From Shewanella phaeophyticola (GTDB lineage Bacteria > Pseudomonadota > Gammaproteobacteria > Enterobacterales > Shewanellaceae), in NCBI RefSeq assembly GCF_025398315.1, contig NZ_JAODOQ010000001.1, positions 2,418,001-2,482,000 on the forward strand: a DNA stretch of 64,000 nucleotides, in the 5' to 3' direction. The position numbers and the translations under genes are program-made. Positions 52,540-64,000 of the stretch are shown in pieces. Below the pieces are notes generated by a model. It was not told where the DNA came from. It made no database searches and was given only the letters and a program-made list of their open reading frames with translations. Positions within the stretch are counted from its first letter, which is position 1. Every line of letters starts with the position of its first letter.

Positions 52540-52729
52540 AAACCATTAGCCGGTTACTACATCTGAAGCGTCATTAAGTGAGTTAGGTACACAAGTTGCC
52601 AAGAATGTCGCAGAAGCGGTAAACGACTCAGTCTAGCGAATCTCCTAGACAAGAATGCAAACACTCAACGGATAGGTAAGCAATTTTACTCGCATCTAGC
52701 CGTAGTTAATCAACCAGAGGGTTAAGTAA

Positions 52730-55012
52730 ATGACAGATAAAACCGAACTATTTGCCAACGCGTGGGAAGGTTTCGTAGCAGGCGATTGGAAAACAGAAGT
52801 AAACGTACGTGACTTTATCCAAAAGAACTACACGCCTTATGAGGGTGATGAATCATTTTTAGCTGGTGCTACCGTTGCCACTTTATCTCTATGGGATAAA
52901 GTGATGGAAAATATCAAGTTAGAAAACCAAACTCACGCTCCTGTCGATTTTGACACTGAGTTAGTGTCAACCATTACGTCTCACGATGCGGGTTATATCA
53001 ACAAAGATCTTGAAACAATCGTTGGTTTACAAACTGACGCACCATTAAAGCGTGCAATGTTACCTAACGGTGGTATTCGCATGGTTGAAGGTTCTTGCCA
53101 AGCTTATGGCCGTGAACTTGATAAAGACATTCAATACACCTATTCAGAATTACGTAAAACTCATAACCAGGGCGTATTTGATGTTTACACCCCTGAAATT
53201 ATGGCTTGTCGTAAATCAGGCATATTAACTGGTTTACCTGATGCTTACGGCCGTGGCCGTATTATTGGTGACTACCGTCGTATCGCGTTATACGGTATCG
53301 ACTACCTAATGAAAGATAAGTTTAACCAATTCTCTTCGCTTCAATCACAAATGGAAGCGGGTGATGACTTATCAAGCGTCATTCAATTACGTGAAGAAAT
53401 TGCAGAACAACATCGCGCATTAGCACAAATGAAAACCATGGCAGCTAAATATGGTTGCGATATCTCTGTTCCTGCTAAAACCGCTAAAGAAGCTATCCAG
53501 TGGACTTACTTCGGCTACCTAGCTGCAGTGAAAAGCCAAAACGGCGCGGCAATGTCTTTAGGCCGTACTTCAACGTTCATCGATATCTTTATCGAGCGAG
53601 ACCTTAAAAGTGGCTTAATCACTGAAGAACAAGCACAAGAAATGGTTGACCATTTCGTTATGAAACTTCGTATGGTTCGTTTCTTACGTACCCCTGAATA
53701 CGATGAGTTATTCTCTGGCGACCCAATCTGGGCAACAGAATCAATGGCCGGTATGGGTGTTGATGGTCGTACATTGGTGACTAAATCAAGCTTCCGTTAC
53801 TTACATACGTTATACAACATGGGTGCAAGCCCAGAGCCAAACATCACAGTACTATGGTCAACTCAGTTACCACAAGCGTTTAAAAACTACTGTGCAAAAG
53901 TATCAATTGATACAAGCTCTATTCAGTATGAAAACGATGACCTAATGCGTAATGACTTTGAGTCTGACGATTACGCAATCGCATGTTGTGTAAGCCCTAT
54001 GGTTGTTGGCAAACACATGCAGTTCTTCGGTGCTCGTGCAAACTTAGCCAAAACTATGCTTTATGCTATCAATGGCGGTGTTGACGAAAAACTGAAAAAA
54101 CAAATCGCACCAAAAGCAGACGCAATTACCGCTGACGTACTTGAATTTGATGACGTAATGTCTCGTTTAGACGGCTTAATGGATTGGTTAGCAACTCAAT
54201 ATGTCACAGCACTTAATGCAATCCACTTTATGCATGACAAGTATTCTTACGAATCAGCACTAATGGCACTGCATGACCGTGACGTTCGCCGTACTATGGC
54301 TTGTGGTATTGCAGGCTTATCAATTGCTGCGGATTCATTATCTGCCATTAAATTTGCTAAAGTGAAGCCTGTCCGTGATGAAGACGGCATTGCAGTTGAT
54401 TTTGACATTGAAGGCGATTATCCAAAATTTGGTAATAACGACCCACGTGTTGATGACATTGCTTGCGACTTAGTTGAACGCTTTATGGCAAAAATTCGCG
54501 ATAAGAAAATGTATCGCAACGCCGTACCGACTCAGTCAATCTTAACCATTACCTCTAACGTGGTTTATGGTAAGAAAACAGGTAATACACCAGACGGTCG
54601 TCGTTCAGGCGCGCCATTTGCTCCAGGTGCAAACCCAATGCATGGTCGTGATGAAAACGGTGCAATCGCATCACTCACTTCAGTAGCTAAACTGCCATTT
54701 GCTCACGCACAAGACGGTATTTCTTATACCTTCTCAATTGTGCCAAATGCACTAGGTAAAGATGACACAGGTCGTCGCTCTAACTTAGCGTCACTCATGG
54801 ACGGTTACTTCCTAAGTAAACCAAACCGTGAAGGTGGTCAGCACTTAAACGTGAACGTGATGAACCGTGAGAATGCTTGAAGATGCAATTGTGAATCCAG
54901 ATAAATATCCACAATTAACCATCCGTGTATCAGGTTACGCAGTACCTTTAATGCTCTGACCCCTGAGCAACAGCAAGACGTAATCACACGTACTTTCACT
55001 AAAGGTCTGTAG
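52730..55012 (+). CDS. pflB: Pyruvate formate-lyase (two compensating frameshifts at the C terminus)
   Basis: 760 residues when bridged, the same as E. coli PflB. Glycyl-radical enzyme turning pyruvate and CoA into acetyl-CoA and formate. The catalytic cysteine pair is in [14 protein letters not shown]; other blocks are [20 protein letters not shown] and [21 protein letters not shown] +1 change at 54870-54873 gives an early stop after MNREN; the continuation reads [20 protein letters not shown] and GYAV. A -1 change at 54944-54946 follows, then [20 protein letters not shown] to TAG at 55010. The radical Gly codon (54933-54935) lies between the two lesions. AGAGGG ribosome site 8 bases before ATG. 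Confidence 0.96.
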
Positions 55013-55026
55013 TCTCTGCTAAAATT

Positions 55027-55068
55027 GGCTGTATCGAAGAATAACCATTCTTGATACAGCCTTTTTTT
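55027..55068 (+). terminator. Terminator between pflB and pflA
   Basis: Stem GGCTGTATC-G-AAGAAT with ATTCTT-GATACAGCC (one bulge), AACC loop and seven T residues, ending 21 bases before the pflA ATG. It should lower pflA expression relative to pflB. Confidence 0.85.
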
Positions 55069-55089
55069 ATCAACACATAAGGAACTTCA

Positions 55090-55827
55090 ATGACACTAGG
55101 TCGTATTCATTCAGTGGAATCATTTGGCACAGTCGATGGTGCAGGCATCCGCTATATCGCGTTTATGCAAGGGTGCTTAATGCGCTGCCAATATTGCCAT
55201 AATCGTGATACATGGGATCTAGATGGCGGCAAATTAATGTCTGTTGACGACATTATGAGCCAAGTGAGTTCTTACCAACCTTTTCTGGAAGCCAGCGGTG
55301 GCGGCCTTACGGCCAGCGGTGGTGAAGCCATACTGCAAGCACAATTTGTCAGTGAACTGTTCAAAGCGTGTAAAAGCCAAGGTATTCACACCTGCTTAGA
55401 CACCAATGGCTTTGTGCGTAAATACGAACCTGTTATTGATGAACTACTCGACAATACCGATCTTGTGTTACTTGATATCAAGCAAATGGATGATGCAAAA
55501 CACATCGACTTAACTAAAGTCAGTAATCAGCGCACCTTACAATTTGCTCAATACCTCGCTAAAAAAGGAGTACGCACTTGGATCCGTTATGTTGTTGTGG
55601 CGGGCTTTACCGAAGATGTTGAGTCAGCAATTGCATTAGCAGACTTTATAAAACCGATGCAAAATGTCGAAAAAGTTGAATTACTGCCCTATCACGCCCT
55701 TGGTGAACACAAGTGGCAAGCCTTTGGTGAAGACTACGCATTGGCGAATGTTCAAGCACCAAGTTCAGAAACCATGCAGCAACTGCAACAAGTGTTTTTA
55801 GAACGGGGCATAAAAGCAACATACTAA
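55090..55827 (+). CDS. pflA: Pyruvate formate-lyase activating enzyme
   Basis: 245 residues, complete, no lesions. Radical-SAM enzyme that generates the glycyl radical on PflB. Cluster cysteines Cys29, Cys33 and Cys36 in [21 protein letters not shown]-binding [14 protein letters not shown]; later [26 protein letters not shown] and [12 protein letters not shown] match E. coli PflA throughout. An AAGGAAC-type ribosome site follows the terminator. Expression probably depends on read-through from pflB. Confidence 0.97.
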   Translation: MTLGRIHSVESFGTVDGAGIRYIAFMQGCLMRCQYCHNRDTWDLDGGKLMSVDDIMSQVSSYQPFLEASGGGLTASGGEAILQAQFVSELFKACKSQGIHTCLDTNGFVRKYEPVIDELLDNTDLVLLDIKQMDDAKHIDLTKVSNQRTLQFAQYLAKKGVRTWIRYVVVAGFTEDVESAIALADFIKPMQNVEKVELLPYHALGEHKWQAFGEDYALANVQAPSSETMQQLQQVFLERGIKATY

Positions 55828-55880
55828 ACCAGAATACGGCCTTTTACGCTAAATTAGCGACCGTTTAACTACAGGATAAA

Positions 55881-56324
55881 TTATAATTCATCCCAGTAAC
55901 TTCGGTCTAAACGTTCAAAGGCCAATTTTAAGATGGCGGCCATGTCTAAATAACAAGCCCTGGCGCCAAGAGGTTGGCAAGCAATACCCATTTCAGTCAA
56001 AGTCGAACTGAGTTGGTTGCCCCAATCGAATAAAGACAATGGCAAAGGGTGGCGAGCGCGCCAACCAAGCCACAGCAAACCTTGAATAGGCAAGCTGATA
56101 AAAAATAACAATATAGTGATAGCTTGCGGTAAAAAGTCCCAGCCCAATACATAAAGCTGACTTGCCGCGGCAATTAAGCCCAAAATAGGCATCACAATAA
56201 TGGTTAATTGCGTCGCTTTGACAACACGATATTCAGGGAAATATAACCCTAGTTGTCGCACCATTGGCCAGGTCTTCATATAACGACGACCATCAGCAAA
56301 TAAAGTAAGCAAATTCATGTTCAA
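55881..56324 (-). CDS. yfbV: UPF0208 membrane protein YfbV
   Basis: 147 residues. Two or three hydrophobic segments. Family blocks KTWPMVRQLGLYFPEYRVVK near the N terminus, SLPIQGLLWLGWRA in the centre and LDRSYWDEL at the end match the YfbV family, which lies next to ackA-pta in enterobacteria as well. In E. coli YfbV has been linked to Ter-domain chromosome insulation. Divergent from ackA. Confidence 0.9.
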   Translation of the reverse strand: MNMNLLTLFADGRRYMKTWPMVRQLGLYFPEYRVVKATQLTIIVMPILGLIAAASQLYVLGWDFLPQAITILLFFISLPIQGLLWLGWRARHPLPLSLFDWGNQLSSTLTEMGIACQPLGARACYLDMAAILKLAFERLDRSYWDEL

Positions 56325-56544
56325 TATGGGTACCTAAACGGCCTAGTACATGGGTTTAACATTAGCATAATACAGTGTATTGACCAAAATACACTCGTGA
56401 ATGAACCGCTATACTGAGTATTTCATATATAGCGGCCAGTTCAACCGGTTTACCCAAGTGTAATGTTTATGAATGAATATAAACCTTAACCGAAATGGAC
56501 TTTTTACAATTTAATTTAGTTTCATTGACTTAGAAGGCGTTAAC

Positions 56545-57747
56545 ATGTCAGACAAATTAGTACTCGTACTCAACTGCGGTAGTTCATCATTAAAATTTGC
56601 CATCATTGATGCTCAAACAGGCGATGAACAAATTTCAGGTCTTGCGGAATGTTTTGGTTTAGAAGATTCTCGCATTAAGTGGAAATTCAATGGCGGCAAA
56701 AATGAAGCCAAGCTTGGCGCATTTACCGCGCACCGTGAAGCGGTCGAGTTTATTGTAAATAACATCTTAGGTGCTCAGCCACAACTTGCGGCTCAAATTA
56801 AGGCCATTGGCCACCGTATCGTACATGGCGGCGAAAAATTCACTCGATCTGTGATCATTACACCTGAAGTTATCCAAGGCATTGAAGACTGTGCTTCATT
56901 AGCGCCTTTGCATAACCCTGCTCATTTAATTGGTATCCGTGCAGCGATTGCATCATTCCCAACATTACCGCAAGTTGCTGTGTTTGATACTGCTTTTCAT
57001 CAGTCAATGCCTGAAAAAGCTTATGTTTATGCCCTACCTTACAAATTATATCGTGAGCATGGCATCCGCCGTTACGGCATGCACGGTACTAGCCACTTAT
57101 TTGTTAGCCGTGAAGCAGCAAAAGTATTAGGCAAAGAATTAGCCGACACTAACGTTATTTGTGCTCACCTAGGTAACGGTGCATCTGTTACTGCTATCAA
57201 AGGTGGTAAAAGTGTCGATACTTCAATGGGCTTAACCCCATTAGAAGGCCTAGTCATGGGGACACGTTGTGGTGATTTAGACCCATCAATCATTTTCCAT
57301 TTAGTGAAGCAACTTGGTTACACTCTTGATGAAGTGAATAACCTACTGAACAAGCAAAGTGGCTTATTGGGTATTTCTGAATTAACCAATGACTGTCGCG
57401 GCATTGAAGAAGGCTATCAAGACGGCCATAAAGGCGCCACATTAGCATTAGAAATCTTTTGCTACAGATTGGCTAAATATATCGCCTCTTACACAGTACC
57501 ACTCGGCCGTTTAGACGCCATTATCTTTACTGGCGGCATCGGTGAGAACTCAGATCTTATTCGCGAAAAAGTACTTAACCTTCTAGAAATCTTTAACTTT
57601 GAAGTTGATGACACTTTGAACAAAGCCGCACGTTTTGGTCAAGAAGGCGTGATCACTAAACCTGGTAGTCCTGTCGCAATGGTTATCCCAACCAATGAAG
57701 AATGGGTTATTGCAGAAGACGCAATGAAATTAGTGACAGCAAAGTAA
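56545..57747 (+). CDS. ackA: Acetate kinase
   Basis: 400 residues, complete. Converts acetyl phosphate and ADP to acetate and ATP. Family blocks: [14 protein letters not shown] at the N terminus, [64 protein letters not shown] and [16 protein letters not shown]. No lesions. 53 bases upstream of pta and likely co-transcribed with it. Cytoplasmic. Confidence 0.98.
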   Translation: MSDKLVLVLNCGSSSLKFAIIDAQTGDEQISGLAECFGLEDSRIKWKFNGGKNEAKLGAFTAHREAVEFIVNNILGAQPQLAAQIKAIGHRIVHGGEKFTRSVIITPEVIQGIEDCASLAPLHNPAHLIGIRAAIASFPTLPQVAVFDTAFHQSMPEKAYVYALPYKLYREHGIRRYGMHGTSHLFVSREAAKVLGKELADTNVICAHLGNGASVTAIKGGKSVDTSMGLTPLEGLVMGTRCGDLDPSIIFHLVKQLGYTLDEVNNLLNKQSGLLGISELTNDCRGIEEGYQDGHKGATLALEIFCYRLAKYIASYTVPLGRLDAIIFTGGIGENSDLIREKVLNLLEIFNFEVDDTLNKAARFGQEGVITKPGSPVAMVIPTNEEWVIAEDAMKLVTAK

Positions 57748-57800
57748 GACACTTACTTTTTGATTAATTCACATGATTAACACAAATTTAAGAGGTCAAC

Positions 57801-59950
<2,150 letters not shown>

Positions 59951-59982
59951 CGATTCATTCCCTAGGGGTAAATCGCACCAAC

Positions 59983-60015
59983 AAAAAAGCACTGATTCAA
60001 TATCAGTGCTTTTTT
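59983..60015 (+). terminator. Rho-independent terminator after pta
   Basis: A perfect 14-bp stem AAAAAAGCACTGAT / ATCAGTGCTTTTTT with TCAAT loop, 33 bases after the repaired pta stop. It supports the stop at 59948 rather than the early one. Confidence 0.92.
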
Positions 60016-60163
60016 CTATCAGTGACAATTTAGAACGTATCGCGGATTTTACGGGGTTAGTGAAGAAAATGACGGAGAACTACAGAAGAGGCACTTTTTA
60101 ACCGCAAAAAAAACGGAAACGTTTACAGTGAGTTACGTAAACAACTCACAGTCATCAACAAAC

Positions 60164-60186
60164 TTGTCCACAGATTCTGTGGATAA
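60164..60186. promoter_or_regulatory. Pair of convergent DnaA-box-like sequences
   Basis: TTGTCCACA at 60164-60172 (one mismatch to TTATCCACA) faces TGTGGATAA at 60178-60186 (perfect box on the other strand), five bases apart. The inner part CCACAG-ATT-CTGTGG also forms a hairpin. Gene-less, AT-rich surroundings. Confidence 0.45.
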
Positions 60187-60604
60187 CATTCGCTTTTGTG
60201 ACGCCTGTGATCGTTATAAAACTACAACGACAAGCATCAACAAAATATAGATAGTTTTTACAGTATTTACACTGCGATCAAATATGATCTAATTAACTAA
60301 TATAGTTATGTATGACATGCGTTGTTTGAATCGTCAAGTAAATCAGCCTGTATCTCTTTAAAATAGTGATTAACTGCGCAAAATATAACTAAGCCGCGTT
60401 TTAATTACACAAATACACCTGTTAATTTGAGTGTCGTTAATACAATAATGTGTAACTGAACTTCAACTCAATGATGTTCTGTCTACTATGGCTAAGTTTT
60501 ACTCATTCAAAATAATAAAACGATTACCAACCTTGTCAGTGCCGTGATAAATCGTAATACTAGGTTAAAATATAAAAGTTAAAATACTGAGTTGTCATAA
60601 GCTT
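60187..60604. other. AT-rich gene-less region upstream of small lipoprotein gene
   Basis: About 420 bases, very AT-rich, with no ORF supported by a ribosome site. An inverted repeat GTTTAC...GTAAAC lies just before it at 60121-60142. Presumably carries the lipoprotein promoter. Confidence 0.4.
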
Positions 60605-61057
60605 ATGTTAAAAATAAACCCAATTAAATTTATTGCCTTACTGTTATTAATGTTTGCTAGCGGGTGTGAGCAATCGGCTGAAAATGGCCAACCTAAACTC
60701 ACCCCAGAACAAGTCTCACTGGGATTTTTTCAAGCCATTTACATCGACAAAGATGTACAGAAAGCCAAACAGTTTGTGGCCGCTGATATTGCAGAGGTGA
60801 TGGATCATTACCATATTGCTTCTGCCGTGCAGCGCCATGTCCTCGGGTTATCGATGAAACAAGTCACTATGTCGATTGATGAAATTGATATCGACTTTTT
60901 CCGAAAATTTACTGACGATGTTACCGTTGTGGTTAAAATGGAAGGATTAAAAGGTGGTCGAAAGTGGATAGACGATCGCACAATCCGTTTACACAAAAAA
61001 GGCAACTCTTGGGTGATTGTTGAGATCCTACCTGAAAAAGGCAGAATAGAAGGTTAA
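60605..61057 (+). CDS. Small lipoprotein with NTF2-like (DUF4878-type) domain
   Basis: 150 residues. Lipoprotein signal IKFIALLLLMFASGC with Cys at residue 21. The mature part TPEQVSLGFFQAIYIDKDVQ, AKQFVAADIAEVMDHY, then VTVVVKMEGLKGGRKWIDDR and IRLHKKGNSWVIVEI has the helix-then-beta-sheet pattern of DUF4878/NTF2-like lipoproteins. No strong ribosome site before ATG 60605. Function unknown. Monocistronic, with a terminator behind it. Confidence 0.72.
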   Translation: MLKINPIKFIALLLLMFASGCEQSAENGQPKLTPEQVSLGFFQAIYIDKDVQKAKQFVAADIAEVMDHYHIASAVQRHVLGLSMKQVTMSIDEIDIDFFRKFTDDVTVVVKMEGLKGGRKWIDDRTIRLHKKGNSWVIVEILPEKGRIEG

Positions 61058-61098
61058 CATTACAAGTTAACCAAATAGTTTAATTAAAAAATAACCAA

Positions 61099-61128
61099 TA
61101 AAAATAGCAGCCTAGGCTGCTATTTTTA
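61099..61128 (+). terminator. Rho-independent terminator after small lipoprotein gene
   Basis: A fully palindromic TAAAAATAGCAGCC-TA-GGCTGCTATTTTTA, able to act in both directions. Confidence 0.88.
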
Positions 61129-61197
61129 TTTCTGTGTCGCGGAGTATTTAATGTGCTGGTATTGATACCGTGGCATTAATATGCTCGTTCAAACATC

Positions 61198-61278
61198 TTA
61201 TTCTTCGTCAGAAGGTAAAGACTCTAACACGTCATCTTTTACTTGGTAATAAGCATTTTCGTATTCATGAACTTCCAT
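61198..61278 (-). CDS. Small acidic protein, 26 residues (predicted)
   Basis: ATG 61278 to TAA 61198 encodes MEVHEYENAYYQVKDDVLES followed by LPSDEE. A GGAG ribosome site sits 5 bases before the ATG, ideal spacing. The peptide is soluble and strongly acidic. No family is recognised. It is the only credible coding sequence in the 580-base gap between the lipoprotein gene and hrpA. The rest of that gap (61279-61641) shows nothing else. Confidence 0.5.
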   Translation of the reverse strand: MEVHEYENAYYQVKDDVLESLPSDEE

Positions 61279-61641
61279 AATCACTCCAGTATTTCTAGGT
61301 CGTAGGGGGAGAAGGCCTGTCTTATTTTATTCACTGATTTGTGTACCTCTCAATACACAATATCGATGTGAGGGATGACATTTACCTTACACAGAGAAGA
61401 GTTCCAATCACTTTCTTCTGCTGGCGATTATAGCAATACTCCATTCGGTTTCAAACAGGGAATTACAGAAAACTTTCAGTTTTGTACGCTTTTTTAATCA
61501 ATTTTAGTAGAAAACACTGTTTTGCGATAAAAATAATGAAAGGCTTTCAAAAAAAATAACACACCCATGCGAACATCGGTGTGTTATCGAGAGTACAAAA
61601 CAGAAGTGTCTAATGACTGAGTAAATGAAAATCGCAGAGAC

Positions 61642-64000
61642 TTATACTTGGTTAATGTGATTTAAAATCCGCTTTTCTGAAATTGGATATGCAGTACCCA
61701 ACACCTGTGCAAAACATGAAACCCGGTACTCTTCAATCATCCAACGAGCCTCTATTAACGCTTGTGGCATGGGCTGTGATTTAGGCACTTTAGCCGACTG
61801 TGCTGTTAATGCATCTTGTACTTTACTGATACTGTGCATATGCAGCCGGTCGCGAGTTGGATCAACCGGCAATTTATCTAACCTGTTTTCAATCGCTTTG
61901 AGATAGCGCGCCACATCGGTTAGGCGTTGCCAGCCACAATCTTCAACAAACCCTTTGTACACTAGGCTGTCTAGTTGCGTTTGAATGTCACTCATGGCAA
62001 AAGCAATGTCTAAACTAATTTTGCCTTTTAAGCGTTTTTTTATTCGCTGATAAATCGTCAGCACTTGCTCAACGTTTAAGGCGATTTGCTCAGCGGTGGG
62101 ATTGAGTTCCTGGCGCACCCACTCTTTGGCTTGCTCAAATTGTGCTTCATTACGGATATCTAATTGCTTTTGATCGAGTAACTGCTGCACTGCCGCATTG
62201 ATAATATCTTCAATCAGTATTTGCACTTGGCCAAACGGGTTAAAGTACATGGCCAATTTGGCTTTATTCGGTAGCGCTTTTTGTAAGTGCTTAACTGGCG
62301 ACGGAATATTGATTAACAACAACCGGCGTAAGCCCACTCGATGATGACGCAAGGCTTCATGCTCATCATCAAACAGCTTAATTGACACGTCGGTTTTGTT
62401 ATCGATAAGAGCCGGATAGGCTTTAACCTCGTAGTTGCCTTTACGTTGCTGATATTGCACCGGCAAGTCACCAAATGTCCAACGGGTAATCGCTTGCTGT
62501 TCAATGCCTTTGTCTGCCACCTTACGGATAGCTTTGGCTACTACACCTTGCAACTGCCCTTTAAGCGCTTCTAAATCTCGCCCTTGCGCCACTAGGCGAC
62601 CTTTATCATCTTCAATCTTAAAGTTCATTTTAAGATGTTCAGTGATTTGGGTTAAATCAAAATCGTCCGCTGAAATCCGTACGCCACTCATGCGCAGTAA
62701 TTGCTTGCACATTGATTCAATCATGGGCAGCTCAAATGGCTTCATTGCTTGATAACAAGCACGGGCATAATCTGGTGCGGGCACAAAATTACGGCGTAAA
62801 TTTTTCGGTAATGACTTAATTAAAGCCACAAGCTTTTCTTCACGCAATCCTGGTACTAACCAATCAAAATCATTGTCATCAATTTGATTAATCAGCGCCA
62901 CAGGAATGTGCACCGATACGCCATCATCAACATTACCCGGCTCAAAATGGTAACTGACTTTTAATGCTAAATTAGCTTTGTGCCACACTTCAGGAAAATC
63001 CAACGCCGAAATATGATCGGCACTGCGCTGCATCAACAGAGCACTGGCTGTAATCTAATAAGTCAGGAGTGAGTTGACGAGCTTTTTTCCACCAGGCAAA
63101 AAACAATGGTGCGTTATAAATACCGGCAGGGATCAGCGGTTCGTAAAAGTCCACCAGCACTTGTTCATCCACCAAAATGTCACGGCGACGCGACTTATGC
63201 TCAAGTGATTCGATGTCGTTAAGCAGTTTTTGGTTATTAACAAAAAAGGCCTCTTTGGTTTGTAACTGCCCTTCTGCTAATGCACTACGAATAAAAATCT
63301 CACGCGCCTCGACAGCATCGATTGAGCTATATTGCACCCGGCGACGATTAACGATGGTCAAGCCGTATAGCACCTGGTTTTCAAGCGCGACAACACTGCC
63401 AGCTTTTGCTTCAAAATGCGGTTCTAGGTAGTTCTTTTTCACTAAATGGGCCGCTAAAGATTCCGCCCATTCAGGTTCTATTTTAGCGCAGCAACGAGCA
63501 AACAAACGCGATGTTTCGGTGAGCTCGGCGGCCATAATCCATTTAGAGCCTTTTTTGGCTAAAGGCGAGCCTGGGAACACAAAGAACTTACGGTTACGAG
63601 CACCTAAATACTCGTTATTGTCACCTTTAAAGCCAATGTGGCTTAATAAGCCAGACAACAAGGCTTTATGTAATTGCTCATAACTAGCTGCATTGTCATT
63701 CACGCGCCATTTAAGCTCGTGTACCGCTTGTTTGACCTGGGTGTATAAATCTTGCCATTCACGCACGCGTAAATATGCTAAGTATTCATCGCGACACTGC
63801 TTTCTAAATTGACTGGCCGACAACTCATGCTTTTGATCTTTGACGTGATCCCAAAGCTTTACCCAGCTGACAAAGTCTGAGTCCTTATCGGCATAACGGC
63901 GGTGACACTCATCGGCGGCTTGCTTTTTATCTATGGGACGCTCACGGGGATCTTGAATCGACAATCCAGAGGTAATCACTAATGCTTCATGCAAACAGCC
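61642..64000 (-). CDS. hrpA: ATP-dependent RNA helicase HrpA, C-terminal part (5' end outside window; frameshifted)
   Basis: The frame runs off the right edge (residues GC precede LHEALVITSGLSIQDPRERP), so only the last roughly 785 residues are visible. Present are the end of the helicase core (SIQDPRERPIDKKQAADECH), the OB-like region and the long DUF3418 C-terminal domain (YHFEPGNVDDGVSVHIPVAL, LPKNLRRNFVPAPDYA, RWMIEEYRVSCFAQVLGT). One lesion (+1 or -2) lies at 63037-63043, between LLDYSQ and LLMQRSADHISALDFPEVWH. HrpA is a DEAH-box helicase acting on mRNA and stalled ribosomes. Confidence 0.92.

Overview
The window is a stretch of gammaproteobacterial chromosome, most likely Shewanella. 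The reasons are the gene set (VF530-type DNA-binding protein, YibL, DUF3010, DUF2919, RraB, HrpA with its long C-terminal region), the order smc-zipA-ligA and cysZ/cysK, the block DUF3360-pflB-pflA-yfbV-ackA-pta, and the moderate, slightly AT-rich base composition. No rRNA, tRNA, CRISPR array, prophage or intact insertion sequence was found. Mobile-like material is limited to three structured non-coding repeats.

Layout. 1-8.6 kb: 3' end of cstA, a VF530 gene, an outer-membrane barrel gene, ribA, yibL, an Old Yellow Enzyme (OYE) gene and the anaerobic ribonucleotide reductase pair nrdD-nrdG with NrdR and FNR-type sites, then rssA. 8.7-14.6 kb: DEAD-box helicase, DUF3010, YgjP-like metallopeptidase, nitroreductase, VOC protein, MFS transporter. 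14.6-18.6 kb: accessory genes (GH5 glycosidase lipoprotein, GNAT, VOC, second OYE). 18.7-19.1 kb: a large nested inverted repeat. 19.1-29.5 kb: M23 peptidase, sbcC-sbcD, a TauE/YfcA transporter, SDR, small lipoprotein, rraB, ybcJ, a YeeZ-like gene. 29.5-38 kb: a minus-strand block of HD-GYP protein, DUF2919, ligA, zipA and smc. 38-45.3 kb: cysZ, a DUF5916 protein, a two-receiver diguanylate cyclase, a FabH-like ketoacyl synthase, cysK. 45.9-49.9 kb: TonB-dependent receptor and a LysR regulator. 50.8-60 kb: mixed-acid fermentation block. A DUF3360 membrane protein sits where focA would be expected, followed by pflB, pflA, yfbV, ackA and pta, with PdhR-like boxes before both DUF3360 and pflB. 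60-64 kb: a small lipoprotein, a 26-codon small ORF and the 3' part of hrpA.

The fermentation block makes biochemical sense as a unit. PflA activates PflB to split pyruvate into formate and acetyl-CoA, Pta and AckA turn acetyl-CoA into acetate with ATP gain, and the DUF3360 protein is a candidate exporter. nrdDG supplies deoxynucleotides without oxygen, consistent with a facultative anaerobe.

The most striking property of the window is not a gene. Sixteen recognisable genes, many housekeeping (smc, zipA, nrdD, pflB, pta, cysZ, sbcC, hrpA), carry one to three reading-frame lesions. In almost all of them the protein can be read on both sides with no loss. Where the conserved protein predicts the missing codons, they are very often Gly-Pro (GGC CCA) or Trp-Ala (TGG GCC), so the corrupted site would contain GGCCC/GGGCC. 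Three unrelated loci carry the same altered string TGGCTACAA. I read this as systematic, motif-linked sequence error (for example base modification misread by the sequencer) rather than mass gene decay. I therefore annotate these genes across their full spans and mark the lesions.
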